Source of the DNA: Scolanthus callimorphus
Lineage: Eukaryota > Cnidaria > Anthozoa > Actiniaria > Edwardsiidae
DNA length: 64,000 nucleotides
Assembly (NCBI GenBank): GCA_033964015.1
Contig: CM066921.1
Coordinates: 28,749,355 to 28,813,354, forward strand
Reading direction: 5' to 3'
This document shows positions 1 to 11,029 of the stretch, in pieces; within the stretch, counting starts at the first letter, position 1; every line of letters starts with the position of its first letter. A program made the position numbers and the translations under genes. A model generated the notes under the pieces. It ran no database searches. It saw nothing but the letters and a program-made list of their open reading frames with translations, and was not told where the DNA came from.

Positions 1-55
1 GAAAGTGATTAGGGAAGGGCATTTTTGACTCGCTCGATTTTTATTTATTTTTTTA

Positions 56-95
56 TTTATATATATATATATATTTTTTTTGGGGGGGGGGGGGG
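56..95. repeat. AT microsatellite followed by a 14-base G run
   Basis: Alternating TA tract followed by a T run and then Gs at 82-95. It is one of about fifteen G or C homopolymer tracts of 10-27 bases in this window. Such tracts are unstable in cloning and sequencing, so the exact length is unreliable. Confidence 0.9.
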
Positions 96-329
96 CGTTG
101 TCCTATCTCTGCAGGATTTTTTTTTCAGCCGGATGTCTTTTTTTTCCATGCCAAGCCTGCTCGGACTTGAGCATCAATTTGAGCTTGCTCGATATTTTTT
201 TTTGCTATTAGTCCTCGCCCTTTTCTTTTCTACATTGTGGTAATGAATTGTCCGTCCCTTAATGCATTCGATTCGCTTGAGCTTTTCCCACTTGCGCGCT
301 TCTCACCAAGGCCTCAATTGGAAGTCTGT

Positions 330-985
330 GTATGGAAATTCAGTATCGATCAGTTATGCACCAGTCAATTGACAGCCCCGCAACCCCCCCCCCCCCCCCA
401 TTTGCGCATTAGCGGGGTACTAGCGGGGCTTTCGTACATAATTCACACTACATTACTGCCCCGTTGGTCGGAGATGCGCTTTCTTTCACGACTTCCACAC
501 AGTACATCGAGCGGGAGTCACTCTCTTCCCCGGGACACAAGACAACAGAAACCAGCCTGCTTTCCGGGCTGTCTCATCTCCATATCAACAGCCCCTTACT
601 TCACAAAAGACACGATAAATACAGATATTTGTTACTTGAATTACACATATTAAATTTTAATCTACACTAGCATGCAAGTAGAAAAATATGGTTTTATTGC
701 GCTTTGCGATCGGCTGCGGTTGCATTGAAAACTGGGCACCATTGACATGACTCTTTTCAGTGAGTAAAAATTTGTTCGGCAAGGAACGCATTCACTCTTA
801 ATTGTTACTCTGGGGACGGTGCATTCACCTCTCAGATTGTCCCCGCAAACCGAGGCGCTCACTGCATTTCACTTGTCCAAAAGGTGAATACCCCGCTAAT
901 GCGCGAATGGGGGGGGGGGGGGGGGGGTGCGGGGTTGGCAATTGACTGGTGCATTAGCCGATGATCGGGAATTCACATTCATTTG
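330..985. mobile_element. Foldback element with a homopolymer inside each arm
   Basis: Two inverted arms of roughly 70-95 bases lie at about 330-422 and 888-985. Both contain the block that reads GGTGCATTAGC/GTTATGCACC next to CAATTGAC, then a C or G run (C at 384-399, G at 909-927), then AATGCGC and GGGGTA. The roughly 465-base centre shows no coding potential. No convincing target-site duplication is visible, so the transposon class is open. Confidence 0.65.
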
Positions 986-1540
986 ATAAATCGAAAGTGA
1001 TATACCCGCTGAGAGGCTCTCCCGATTATGTGTAATGCAGCACTTGCACGAAATCACGCTTAAGTCCATTACATAGATAATAAACCAGGTCCTGTTTCAG
1101 TACAAGGCACTGTTTTTATTATCAATATAAATGATGAACAATAATGATTGACAGAACAATGGATCAAAGAAATAAAAATAGTACTCTATAGGTATCCCTC
1201 TAGGTCCCCTAGGCATCAAGCGGCCCGGTTATTCATGAAAGCATAATGGTAGGGTTCCCACCATGATCCATCAATTATTTTACGAGATATCGGCAGCTGA
1301 AATCCGATTTTTAGGAAAGGACTGGTCCAGCCTTTGCACTTGGTGGATACCACCACAGGCTTCCCAAGGAATTGAAAACCAGAGCGCATGGTCGGACAGG
1401 GGACACCGCTTTTATTTGTAAACCGAAAACCTTACATTAGAGTAAAACCACAAGAACATGGCGAAGCGAAAGAAATTGCTAGAAACACTCTTTAAACTGA
1501 TAGTAATTGGCATCCCACCGTGCCCCATCTATATTTAACA
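985..1540. other. Intergenic stretch upstream of PGAP4
   Basis: No ORF, RNA gene or inverted repeat is recognisable here. It presumably includes the promoter and 5' untranslated region of the PGAP4-like gene. No TATA box or initiator stands out. Confidence 0.5.
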
Positions 1541-2802
1541 ATGGCTAAATCAAGACTGTTTCGTTTTCTGGCTTGGAGTAGTTGTTGTCGTTCGAGAAAT
1601 TGTCGTCCTCTCATCACTATGCCTCAATTCATGTGGTTGCTTGGTATGGTCTACCTTTATATTTCCACGTTCATGTTTTTCCTGCCCTGGCTATGCAGTG
1701 ATTTGGGGTTTTCAGTTTACTATACTAAGGCAGGGAATACTATAGATCGGCTAGAGGAAGTAAACAAAGCAAGGACAGCTGAAGCCGAAGCTTTTCTGGC
1801 TTCTGCTCCTCAATTACAAAGTCAAAACGCTGGAAAGTCAGACAAGATAGGAGCCTACAATTTGGATTTATTGTGGTTTCTGTTAAGAGAAAAAGCGACC
1901 CACATTATCTGCTTCAAGTTGTGAGCCGGTTGATGGCTCAAACTTTACAAGACAAGTCTGTGAGGACAGAAACAGTTGTTCTAAATGTGGATGTGGACCC
2001 AGCTCGTAACAAAGACGCCGAGGTTTTATCACGGCATGTGACAGTGTTAGATGAGAAATCAGTTTTTATGCAACAAAATAAAACTCTTATATATGATGAA
2101 ATTAATGGTAATATATTTGAAAAGGAGAAACAAGACTACATCTTTGCTTTAGAAATTGCAATGGACCTTGGGGCAAAGTACACAGTTATTATAGAAGATG
2201 ATGCCCTTCCTGATTATAACATAATTGAGAAGTTAAAACACATAACAGCAAGAAAGATACCAGCTAGCTGGCTCAAGTCTGGCAATGACTGGGCATTCGT
2301 GAAGTTATACTACCCTGAGAAGTGGCAAGGATTTGGGAATACAGAAATCAATGAGCTTATTTTCCTGTTTATTGCTGGTGGAGGAATTCCAGTGTTGGTT
2401 CTACTTAAATGTATTGGGAGTAGAAACATAAGAATGATGGTATTTCTTTTCTTTGCAAGTGGCTTGTACATCACAGCATTTGTGTATGGCTTTGGTCGTG
2501 CACATCTTCTTGAGCTGAGAAAGGTTTCGCCATTTTTCTATACTGTTTCGAAAGCTCCAGGATGTTGCACGCCTGCTGTATTATATCCAAGGACATTCTT
2601 GCCAAACTTGGCAAGCTTTCTTCGTACAAAGGAATGTTCAAAGTCATATCCACTGGACTTTGCCATCGATGAATTTGCAAAAACTTTCAAGCTACAGAAG
2701 TATTTAGTTACACCCAATTTATTCACTCATATTGGGTTTCATTCAAGCTTGAATAAAAATGACAAAGACCTCAGGGAATTTAATTTGCTATTTAATCCTT
2801 AA
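1541..2802 (+). CDS. PGAP4: PGAP4-like GPI-GalNAc transferase (TMEM246 family), one frameshift
   Basis: PGAP4 is a Golgi glycosyltransferase that adds the GalNAc side chain to the first mannose of GPI anchors. The start is the ATG at 1541. The product begins with a basic segment and a membrane span near residues 30-52. A GT-A type acidic motif, VIIEDDALPDYN, lies near residue 219. Two more membrane spans, near 273-293 and 299-319, form the hairpin that splits the catalytic domain in this family. The C-terminal block contains PGCCTPAVLYPR and LVTPNLFTHIGFHSS, which I recognise as family signatures. About 420 codons fits the usual roughly 400 residues, and the single coding exon also fits. The frame breaks near 1868: frame 2 upstream reads YNLD and frame 1 downstream reads IVVSVKRK. 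One missing T in the TTT at 1867-1869 would restore continuity. It is either an assembly error or a very recent mutation. Confidence 0.88.
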
Positions 2803-2861
2803 AAAGATAAATCCAATGAGAAATTAAATTAAATGATGTAAACAGTTAAAAGTAAACCATA

Positions 2862-2892
2862 TATTATTATTATTATTATGTCTATATTATTA

Positions 2893-2929
<37 letters not shown>

Positions 2930-2930
2930 A
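2862..2930. repeat. (TTA)n microsatellite
   Basis: Two TTA/ATT trinucleotide runs just downstream of the PGAP4 stop codon, probably 3' untranslated or intergenic. No other feature overlaps. Confidence 0.85.
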
Positions 2931-3002
2931 AAGAACTTAAATTTTAATTATATTGTCTACTTTTTTTTTGCTACAGACTCTATGACGTAGCGTATTGTAA
3001 CA

Positions 3003-3194
3003 CATTCTCGAACCCAGAGGTCCTGGTGACAGCCATTGACGCATGCTGGAGATTTGATACAGAGCCAATGAGAGAAACACCTTTCAGCACATGCCCCAAT
3101 GCTCAAATCAGCCAATCAGCGAAAGGCCCTCAAATGGATGTCCCCAGAGCCTCCCCTGTGAGCAGACAAGCCAGGAGCTCTGGGTTTGAGAATT
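3003..3194. mobile_element. Foldback MITE family A, copy 1
   Basis: Starts CATTCTCGAACCCAGAG and ends with the inverse, CTCTGGGTTTGAGAAT. The body carries GCATGC, AATCAGCCAATCAGCG and a second GAGCCTCCCC block typical of this family. Flanks are ATTGTAACA at 2994-3002 and GTTGTAACA at 3195-3203, a 9-base target duplication with one mismatch. It encodes nothing. The 9-base duplication with long terminal inverted repeats points to a Mutator-type transposase, by inference. Confidence 0.8.
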
Positions 3195-3199
3195 GTTGT

Positions 3200-4320
3200 A
3201 ACAGTTTATTGCTTATTATTAGTATGAAGGAATGGAAAGGAGAGGTAGATGTGGTGAGTGAGCTTACATGGATGGCAGAGTCAGGGGGGGGGGGGGGGGG
3301 GTCTGGGTGTTCTTCAGCCCTCCACTTTTCAGCAGATTTTCATATGTTTTCTGTAAACTCAGCCAAACAATGTACTGGTGTCCTTGGCGTATGAAGCAAA
3401 ACCCTGTGGGAAAATATGGAGAGGAAGCAAAATCGCACCACATGCACTAGATAACAGCATTCTTTTAGCACTCTGCATAAGAAGGAAAGTGTGAATGGCA
3501 ATGGAATTGAATTCTATTCAGACAAGACAGCAAGACAACAAAACGTCTTGTCAAGCAAGCCGGACTGTCAGTGAAACAAAGCTAGGCATTTATCAATTAC
3601 CATAGCTAACATTATTTTTTCATTAATATTCTTAACCCATAAGTGCAGGGGATGTCCACAGAGCAAATAGCTCCATTACGGGTTATCACAAATACCGATT
3701 CAATAAGGGATTTTCGGCATGCACAGTATTTAGAATGTGGTGTGCCATATGCAAAATAATGCCTTACAAAAGCAGGTGCTATTCGACAAACGAACACCAA
3801 TTTATAAGGCATGGACAAATGTTGAAAAGCTACTTGGTGTGGATTGAGCATACCCTAAGAAGGCAATGATGGATGGTGCGAAGCTGAACCGACTGCTAGA
3901 AATTGGTCTGCAGTGATGCCCAAAGCCGAGCACATGCCACAAGGGAAACAGTGATGATGATAATGAATGGGTTCCTTTAAAATAGAAGCATGCAGACAAA
4001 ACTGCAATATTATCAAAAGCAAGAATTGAAAATAGCTATTTCAATCTATGTAACAGCAAAACCTACAAGTTGATAGGCTTTATGGCACTTATAACACAGA
4101 AATTGTTTTTTAAATGTTTGTGGAGCTTCAGGATTATAAAATACTAGTCATGTTGCAGATTCATTATAGGTGGAGAATAATAACTGTTTGAAACAAGGCA
4201 TGATGATGTTAGATTTGAAACTAATTGATTAACATTGGAAGGATTGGTAATGCGCACACAAGTTTTGTTATGATCGTGAAAAATCCAACAAAAACAGGTT
4301 ATGAATCCCTTGATCAATTG
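3200..4320. other. Intergenic, no gene recognised
   Basis: Contains a G run at 3284-3301 and only short unconvincing ORFs. No inverted or tandem repeats of note were seen. Confidence 0.5.
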
Positions 4321-4342
4321 CACTAAAACCAGCGACCAATTG

Positions 4343-4448
4343 TTAAATGCATGAATCCCCTAGATGCATGAATCCCCTAGATGAGCTACTAGCTCTTGGG
4401 ATGAATCCCCTAAATGCATGAATCCCCTAGATGAGCTACTAGCTCTTG
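4343..4448. repeat. Small tandem repeat with ATGAATCCCCTAGATG units
   Basis: The phrase GCATGAATCCCCTAGATG occurs repeatedly, and a longer unit adding GAGCTACTAGCTCTTGGGAT is present twice. Short non-coding duplication. Confidence 0.75.
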
Positions 4449-4612
4449 GGATAAATGCCAAATATGGTTTAAATAAATAAATAAATAAAAAATATTATTT
4501 CTCTATTTCATTTTTTGCCAGTTTAAATTGCTTCATCTATGACAATGCACTTAGAAGCTATATTTGCATAATTATTTGATCAATGAAATATTTTCTTGTC
4601 TGTGAAGGATAT

Positions 4613-6400
4613 ATGTGGGAAAAGTAAACAAAGACAAGAATAAGAGGTTTCCAGGTTTTATAACCAGTCTACAGGAATCATTTTAGAAAACGTCCACAAA
4701 GATATGGGGCATTGGGATCGGGGGGTGGAAGCTGAATAAGTGGACCTTCATTATCCCTTATTTGACATTTTTCTTCGATTATTCATTATTCCTTTTCATT
4801 ATTTAGGCGTTATTCATTATTAAGTGTTGCATTTAAAAACATTAACATAACCATTATTCATTTGTAGGAACTTGTTATTCATTATTCCACGACTTTTCGA
4901 CGCAATTATTCATTATTCATTTTTTCGTACCCCGTTATTCATTATTCAGCTTCCACCACCGAATTGGGAGGTTTCAATGGGAGTCATATTCGAAAATGTC
5001 CACAAAGGCATAAAGCTACCAGGCTTTCATGACCAGCCTACAAAAACAACATGTAAGCTCCAAATAAGCACAGATCCACTCTTGTCATATTATTTCAGTG
5101 ACTTCATGTCTATTAGCATTGGTAGCAGTGCTGTCAGCCTTAAAAACGTTTCCCTTACATACAAGACAAGACATAAAGAATAAGAGGGTTTCAGTCTGAA
5201 TCGTTTTACAAAAAGTCCACAAAGACATTTTGGTGCATTTTGGGCAATGGGAGGGTATAATGTTTTATAACCATTCTACAGGAGTCGCGTTCGAAAATGT
5301 CCACAAAGATATGGGGTATTGACAAGCTATCAAGCTTTATGACCAGTCTACAAAATAATACAAGCACAGAGTTATTCTTGTCATATCTCTGTGACATCGT
5401 GTCTAGTAGCTTTGGCAGCAGTGCTGCCGGCTAGGCAATTCTTTCTCCAACATAGGATACAAATAGAAAAAATTGGCTTTTTTGACAGCAGTTTTTCTCA
5501 TTTTAACTATTACAAGTTATAAAACTTAAAAGTTACATGTGTACTCCTACAAATATTATGGTGACTGATTTTTTCCTCAATTAAGATAAAGAGATAGATA
5601 GTTTATTGATTAAAACATCATGCCAATCAAGCTGAATGACGTTATAATTACAATATGATAAAGTGAAAGTTATTTAAAATATGTCAAAATATAAAAGAAA
5701 TGCAAAATATCAGGAAACAAAAACTTGACATGAGATTATGTAGAAGTATTGAGATCTATTGAATCCATTTTTTATAGATTTTGAATGTTTTAGAAGGTTT
5801 TCTACAAGAGTTTTATATGATTTGACTGATTTGGTGATATTCTTGTGACTACACTATAGCTATTCTCACCAGGGAAAAGCAAAGAAACAAGATGAATGCA
5901 ACAGAGAATGGTGTACAGGATCGGTAGGTTTGAAAAAGGCCACATAGGCATGGGGTATTGAGAAGCTAGTCTTTATGACTTTCTACAAAAATAACCAATA
6001 TAATATGTATGCACTGAGCTACTCTTGTCATATTTCAATGACATCATGTCTATAGTAGCTTGACAGCAGTGCTTCCAGCATTTAAAATGTTTTCCCATAC
6101 ATGACAAAACAAGACCTAAAGAATATTAAAAGGACTTAAGTCTACAAGAAACAATTGTTTGTCAGAGTTCACGAAGACACATGGGGCATGGAGAGAGTAT
6201 AATTCTGTATAACCATTCTAAGGGATTTCTGCTTGAAAACGACACAAAGGACATTAGGGTATTGAGAAGCTGTAGGCTTTATGACAAGGCTGCAAAAATA
6301 ATGTGTAAGGACATAGCTACTCTTGTCATATTTCAGTGACATGTCTAATAGCATTGGCAGCAGTGCTGCCAGCCTTAAAATGTTTTCTCTTACATTCTAA
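4613..6400. repeat. Degenerate array of dispersed 190-260-base repeats
   Basis: At least five diverged copies share the phrases CACAAAGATATGGGG(T/C)ATTG, GCTTTATGACCAGTCTACA, CTCTTGTCATAT and GGCAGCAGTGCTGCC, in the same order. Copies begin near 4613, 4975, 5165, 5930 and 6115. A TTATTCATTATTC-rich tract interrupts at 4740-4950. Similar peptides can be read on the minus strand from two copies (5206-5397 and 6169-6354). They have no recognisable domain and probably reflect the shared DNA only. Confidence 0.65.
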
Positions 6401-6666
6401 TCTGAGTGGTTTTGTAACTGTGGCAACCAAGTGCAGATCTGGCCTTTTTCAAATGACTGTGTATTATGCACAAGGTAGCAACAAAGTTCTCGGTTGTTAA
6501 CTTGGTAAGCAGTGCATATATATATGGTAAGTCTCAAATTATCAAATTTTGATGTTTCATAGCACATTGTTATGTAGCATTGATTATACCTGATTTGAAA
6601 CTGAGTGTAGTTAAGTGAGTGTATAAATAATTTGTAGAAGACTTTAATTTTGCTCATGATCGCCAA

Positions 6667-6760
6667 GGGATATTTACTAGCTAAATTCCCTCAATATAAA
6701 TGCAAGGGAAATTTAGTAGACAAAATAATTATTTGTCTTTTACTAAATTTTCCTCTCGTA
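6667..6760. repeat. Short inverted repeat around AATTTAGTAGACAAA
   Basis: CAAGGGAAATTTAGTAGACAAA is followed by its approximate inverse ending TTTTACTAAATTTTCCTC, making a hairpin of about 90 bases. It is not linked to a gene. Confidence 0.5.
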
Positions 6761-6944
6761 ACGTACTAAATTTAGAAGCCAAAGCTCTTGTCTTCCGCTT
6801 ATCTCCTCTCCATCTTGTTGAGGGAATATAGTTGAAGACAAAACCCTTGTCTTCTAGGCGTAGTCGAACCAAGCGCTGTTAAAGTTGCACTGCGCGTTTT
6901 GGACGACTCGCCCTAGTGATAAAAATTGAAATATTGTTTGCTGC

Positions 6945-7025
6945 ATTCTGGTACCCAGAGCTCGCAGGGGAGGTCGCTGATTGGCTGATTTTGAGCGTTG
7001 GAGCATGCGCTGAAAGGTTTGGGGG
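6945..7025. mobile_element. Foldback MITE family A, fragment
   Basis: Carries the family A phrases GTACCCAGAGCTC, GCTGATTGGCTGATTTTGAG and GGAGCATGCGCTGAAAGG. One end and the middle of the left arm are missing, so this is a degraded copy. A C run follows at 7173-7189. Confidence 0.65.
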
Positions 7026-7393
7026 GCACGTGCCCTCACCAGTTTTTCCCAAATAATCCTTGAAACTCCTGATTTTGCACCCTGCATATCAAAGTTCCCC
7101 CAAACATGCGGTAATTTCACATACTGGGCTCTAAATTTTCGGCGCAACTGCCTTGTGGTTTTATATGTCGTGCCCCCCCCCCCCCCCCCTATTTTTTTAG
7201 GCTTGCTACGGCCTTGAGTCGTCGCTGCGCTTGATCACTGCAGAGGCACATTTCGGATATTTATCCAGCTAAGCTGCACTCGAAATACGGGTTTATTTCC
7301 TCGGCTATCATACTATTACTGGCTAATACCATGGCACACTCGGGAACTTATGAATTAAATTTCCGATAGATAGGTACCGTTCTAGCAAATGAG

Positions 7394-7518
7394 GTTGTCC
7401 AATACACTGACAAATTTATGCAAGGCATTGTCTAAAACAATGGAGTGCGATGGAGTGTATTATAGAACGAGGCAATACAATGGAGAAGAACAATACCATG
7501 CATAAATTTGTCAATTGG
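7394..7518. mobile_element. Short foldback element around TTGTCCAAT / ATTGGAC
   Basis: Arms TTGTCCAATACACTGACAAA-TTTATGCA and TGCATAAATTTGTCAATTGGAC are inverse copies about 65 bases apart. The centre repeats GCAATGGAGTG-type phrases. A similar small foldback does not recur elsewhere in the window. Confidence 0.6.
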
Positions 7519-7539
7519 ACTAGTATGAGCACCCCCGCC

Positions 7540-9300
7540 CGGAAACCTGTTTGACGGTTGATATTTTTTTGACGCTTGACGGTTAATATTTTCGCAATTT
7601 GAAGCTTATTTTCTTGGCTTTTGACGCCTGACGGTTAACCCCATTGAGACCCTGCTTTAATTTCCCTCGGTGAAATGTTTTTTTTTTTTAATTCTTCCGA
7701 GGGTCTAGAAATAAATTGCAAGTTTTCGAAGTTTACCCCCTAAAAGGGTAAAGGAATTTTAAACCCTAAAAGGTACGACGAGCACCACCGCCCCAAAAAT
7801 ATGGGAGTCCCCCCCCCCCCCCCCGGGAACAATTCGACAATTCGTGACGAAGATGTGGGTATTTTAGAAGTCACAGAAGATGAGTACGAACTGATTCCGG
7901 GGACGAAAGTGACGAGAGCGACCCGGAAGAGATCGGAGGTAGAGGGAGGCAAGTCCGAGAAGAGCACGCTTCGTACTGACAGAATAACGTTACTTTAGAT
8001 ATAACTACGTTTGAGAGATCGGAGAGACTTAGATCTCTTTGATGCGAGCATCAAACACCAGAAACAACACGAGCATGACATCCAGACAGCATAAGACCAT
8101 ACAGTCTGCCGCAGAAGAACATGCACACAAGATCGGGCATTTGTATTGATTTTCAAATCAATACAAATCTATAGTGTTTTTATCTATTATCAAGAGGATG
8201 GAATTGGATTGCGATTTAAATTATTTGCTTGTCGGGGTAGCGTGCGAGTGCCCCTTTAACAATAAATTTTGAAAGTTGACAATTTAATAGGGGATTCCCT
8301 TCTCTCCGGTGAAAACAGTTAAAAGGTCATTTAACAAACCTGGACCGTTATTTTGGTTATTCGTGGTAAACTTAATGTATTTTGGTGATTAGAATTATAC
8401 ATATTTTTTGACAGGTTGTCCAAAAATTAAGCGCAATTATTTAAAAAAATTATTTAAAAAAATGATGCATAAGCACACAAGCTTATGAGACAAGAAAACT
8501 TCTCCAAGAAGCCAAGAAGAGCTTTCTCATTTTTCAAGTCACAATTGTTCAAATTGGCAAAATGTCAAAATGTTTTTAGTTTGAAAATTTGGCAAAAAAA
8601 AATTGAGTTTCTTTCGATTGACTGAGTTGCACGCATCGCTGACCAAACTACATCGTGAATGTTTTTGTCTGATGAGTGCTTTTTCTCGAGCCGAAAAACA
8701 GTCTACCGGTTTTGGTACAGCTTGTGAAGATGTGAATCATTCTCAGGACGTAAGCCTCATTTTTTAAAGATCTTTTTCACGAGAATTGAACGGCTTAAAC
8801 ATGATTCAACACGGTGCTCAACACGACTAAACTTTCCCGAAGTTAAGGTTCGTTTACAGTGATTTAGAAAACGTTTAAGATGCATTGAAAAACGTTAAAT
8901 ATTGCTGAACAAGCATTGAACATATTTGCCGAGTTTCGTCTGGTTCGCTGAAAGCTTGTTCATGAAGAAATTATTGAACAAGTGCACTGGTTTTGCCTTA
9001 TATTAACTTATGGGCTAAGCAGAAAGTTTCTCAAACATTTCAACCAGGTTTAGGTATTTGAAATATTATCAAGGACTTTTGAATTATTATCATAGGATAC
9101 TAGTAACAAACTTACGTAGTTGGCGAGTCCTTGAGTTCTTGTCTGTCTGATTTCGTGGTCGTTTCAATGTGGCAGCGAAAACAAAACTTACAAGCCATCC
9201 AGAGCTGTAGAGCTCCTAGATTTCCTTTGCGAAGCGCACGAGGCAATGGAACGAAGTTTCTGATTGGCTAATTTTAATATCCCGCTTGTCTGTGAGAGGA
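7540..9300. other. Intergenic, one unassigned ORF and several short motifs
   Basis: TGACGCTTGACGGTTAA-like phrases recur three times at 7549-7640. A C run lies at 7809-7824. Downstream of it, 7825-7998 on the plus strand is open (acidic then basic peptide, RDEDVGILEVTEDEYELIPG), but I recognise no family and see no splice support. The rest, to 9300, is AT-rich with no visible gene or repeat. Confidence 0.4.
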
Positions 9301-9643
9301 ACGTTTCTGATTGGCTGATTCTGAGATTCCGGCCTCTAATTTAAATTCCCGCCAATTTGGCGCGTGTGCGGTGACACAGGAAACCCACGACAAAAATGTT
9401 ACTAGACTTCATTCTTTTCTGTGTAAATTCCAGGAACTCGAAAGGTACAATGTTGATTTTATAGTGGAGGGCAGTCTGTATAATCTTTCCGCAGCTATTC
9501 TCTATACGGACTGACCTATTAAGCCGGTATTTTGATGAAGTTATTTTGATGAAAACAATCACGCGCAAGCGGTTACCGTGACCTAGATAGGAACCAATCA
9601 GAACGCAGAATTCGTTACCGCGCCCTCAACGATTCGCCTTCAC

Positions 9644-9840
9644 AATATACCTCCTCGGCTTGGGCGTAATGTTTTGCCCATTTCAGATCACGTGGCATTC
9701 CCATGAGTATTCTCTCTGTTTGGAATGTTCCATATTCATATATCCTTCGGTGCGCAGCAGAAAAAGAAAGGAGAATACTCACGGGAATGCCACGTGATCT
9801 GAAATGGGCAAAACAAACGGGAGAGCTGAGGAGGTCTATT
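9644..9840. mobile_element. Foldback MITE family C, copy 1
   Basis: Terminal inverted repeats are long: the left arm runs through CCTCCTCGGCTTGGGCGTAA, TTTTGCCCATTTCAGATCACG and TGGCATTCCC, and the right arm is its inverse ending GCTGAGGAGGTCTATT. The loop contains CATATTCATATATCCT. A second copy lies at 62287-62485 inside HAUS2. No target duplication is obvious. Confidence 0.75.
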
Positions 9841-9943
9841 CGTGTGCTGTTTCTCTGTCAGCCTCCTCTTTCTTTAAGAAATGATTTGCTTGCCTCCATC
9901 GCGTGAAGTCAATCTTACTTCGCATCTATCCAGCCTAGAATTT

Positions 9944-10192
9944 GTATATATAATAGGACTCCAGGCTCTCCAATTATGAAAAATTGGATCGATTCAGAGG
10001 AGCTCCAAAATTGGAAGAGGCCGCAGGCCGAATCATTCATGTTTTCTTAATTGGACAAGCATGGAGTCCTGTTATTTATTAATTGTATAGTGAATGATAA
10101 AATGCCGAAAGTGTCCAATTTCAGCGCGTGCAATCCAATTAAAAATAATGGACAGTTAACAACAATGGATTTCGTACTGGCTATATAATTAA
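9944..10192 (-). mobile_element. Repeat family B, copy 1 (minus orientation)
   Basis: Contains AGGACTCCAG, AATTGGACAAGCATGGAGTCC, GAGGCCGCAGGCC and TCCAATTTCAGCGCG, and ends near GGCTATATAATT. It is related, in inverse orientation, to the copies at 54722-55034 and 63077-63391, and is more diverged and shorter. A perfect palindrome around the GCCGCAGGC core is the hallmark. No ORF. Confidence 0.7.
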
Positions 10193-10199
10193 AGAAGTC

Positions 10200-10260
10200 A
10201 TTGTACTATTATAATAACTGATCTATTGTTAACTATTATAATAACTGATCTATTAAAATC
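10200..10260. repeat. 28-base direct repeat, two copies
   Basis: ACTATTATAATAACTGATCTATT occurs twice in tandem. The next 260 bases show nothing recognisable. Confidence 0.6.
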
Positions 10261-10522
10261 TATTGTTTTCTCTCTGCATTATATCAACGAATGCCACAAT
10301 CTTAGTGTCTAAGCAAAAAACGGGAGCACCTTTTTTGTCAGGAGGGAAATTATCGGGGACGGGGTAATTTCTTATACTCGTCAATAGACATACTGCAATA
10401 TTTTTAATGGATTTGGATTTGGAAACAGACAGCATTATTAAAATATGCGGTGCGTCTATTTTTCGAGTAAAAGCAATTACCCTAATAATTTCTTTACTAG
10501 CAAAAACGACCGCTCTTGCTCA

Positions 10523-11025
10523 GACCCCGTCCACACTACACCCTTTTTCTTACGAAAACGGATACTTTTCGCTCCGTTTTCAAAAAGATTTGCGTCCAAA
10601 CTTTTCGTTTTCGTATCGTTTACGCCCGTCCATACTACATCGCGTATCCGTACAGCCTGGTGCACACTTATATAAGAAACATCACGCGAGCAAAAATAAG
10701 TGGTTTCAAGAAGTTGAAGTCGTCAAAAATAACATAAAATTGCTTTGGCAAGTAATCTAATGAAGATCCATGGAAAATATTGATTGTTTCAATTATTTTC
10801 CCGTACTTTTTTCGTTGCAACATAACGTCCTTATGTCCGCTAGTGTGTACCAGGCTTACGAAAACGCTCTTATGCATTCAGTGGGCATGCTCAACCAAGC
10901 TCAACGCGGGTTTGCTGTGGTGACGTCATCGTTTTCACATGGCATCGTTTTCCTCCCGTCCACACTAGAAAACAGCGTTTTCAAATCGCTCCACTCTGGA
11001 GAGCGTTTTCGATTTTTAGAAAAAA
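10523..11025. mobile_element. MITE family D, copy 1 (GACCCCGTCCACACTA)
   Basis: Starts GACCCCGTCCACACTAC, followed by repeated GTTTTCGTA/CGTTTTC blocks. A second CCCGTCCACACTAG block near 10955 is followed by CGTTTTCAAATCGCTCC. The right end is degraded. A compact intact copy is at 20212-20355. The several ORFs across it are by-products of the repetitive composition. Confidence 0.65.
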
Positions 11026-11029
11026 ACAT

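Noticed and set aside
9311..9568. Overlapping sense and antisense ORFs of 67 and 75 codons
   Set aside because: No domain, no codon or splice evidence; typical chance ORFs.
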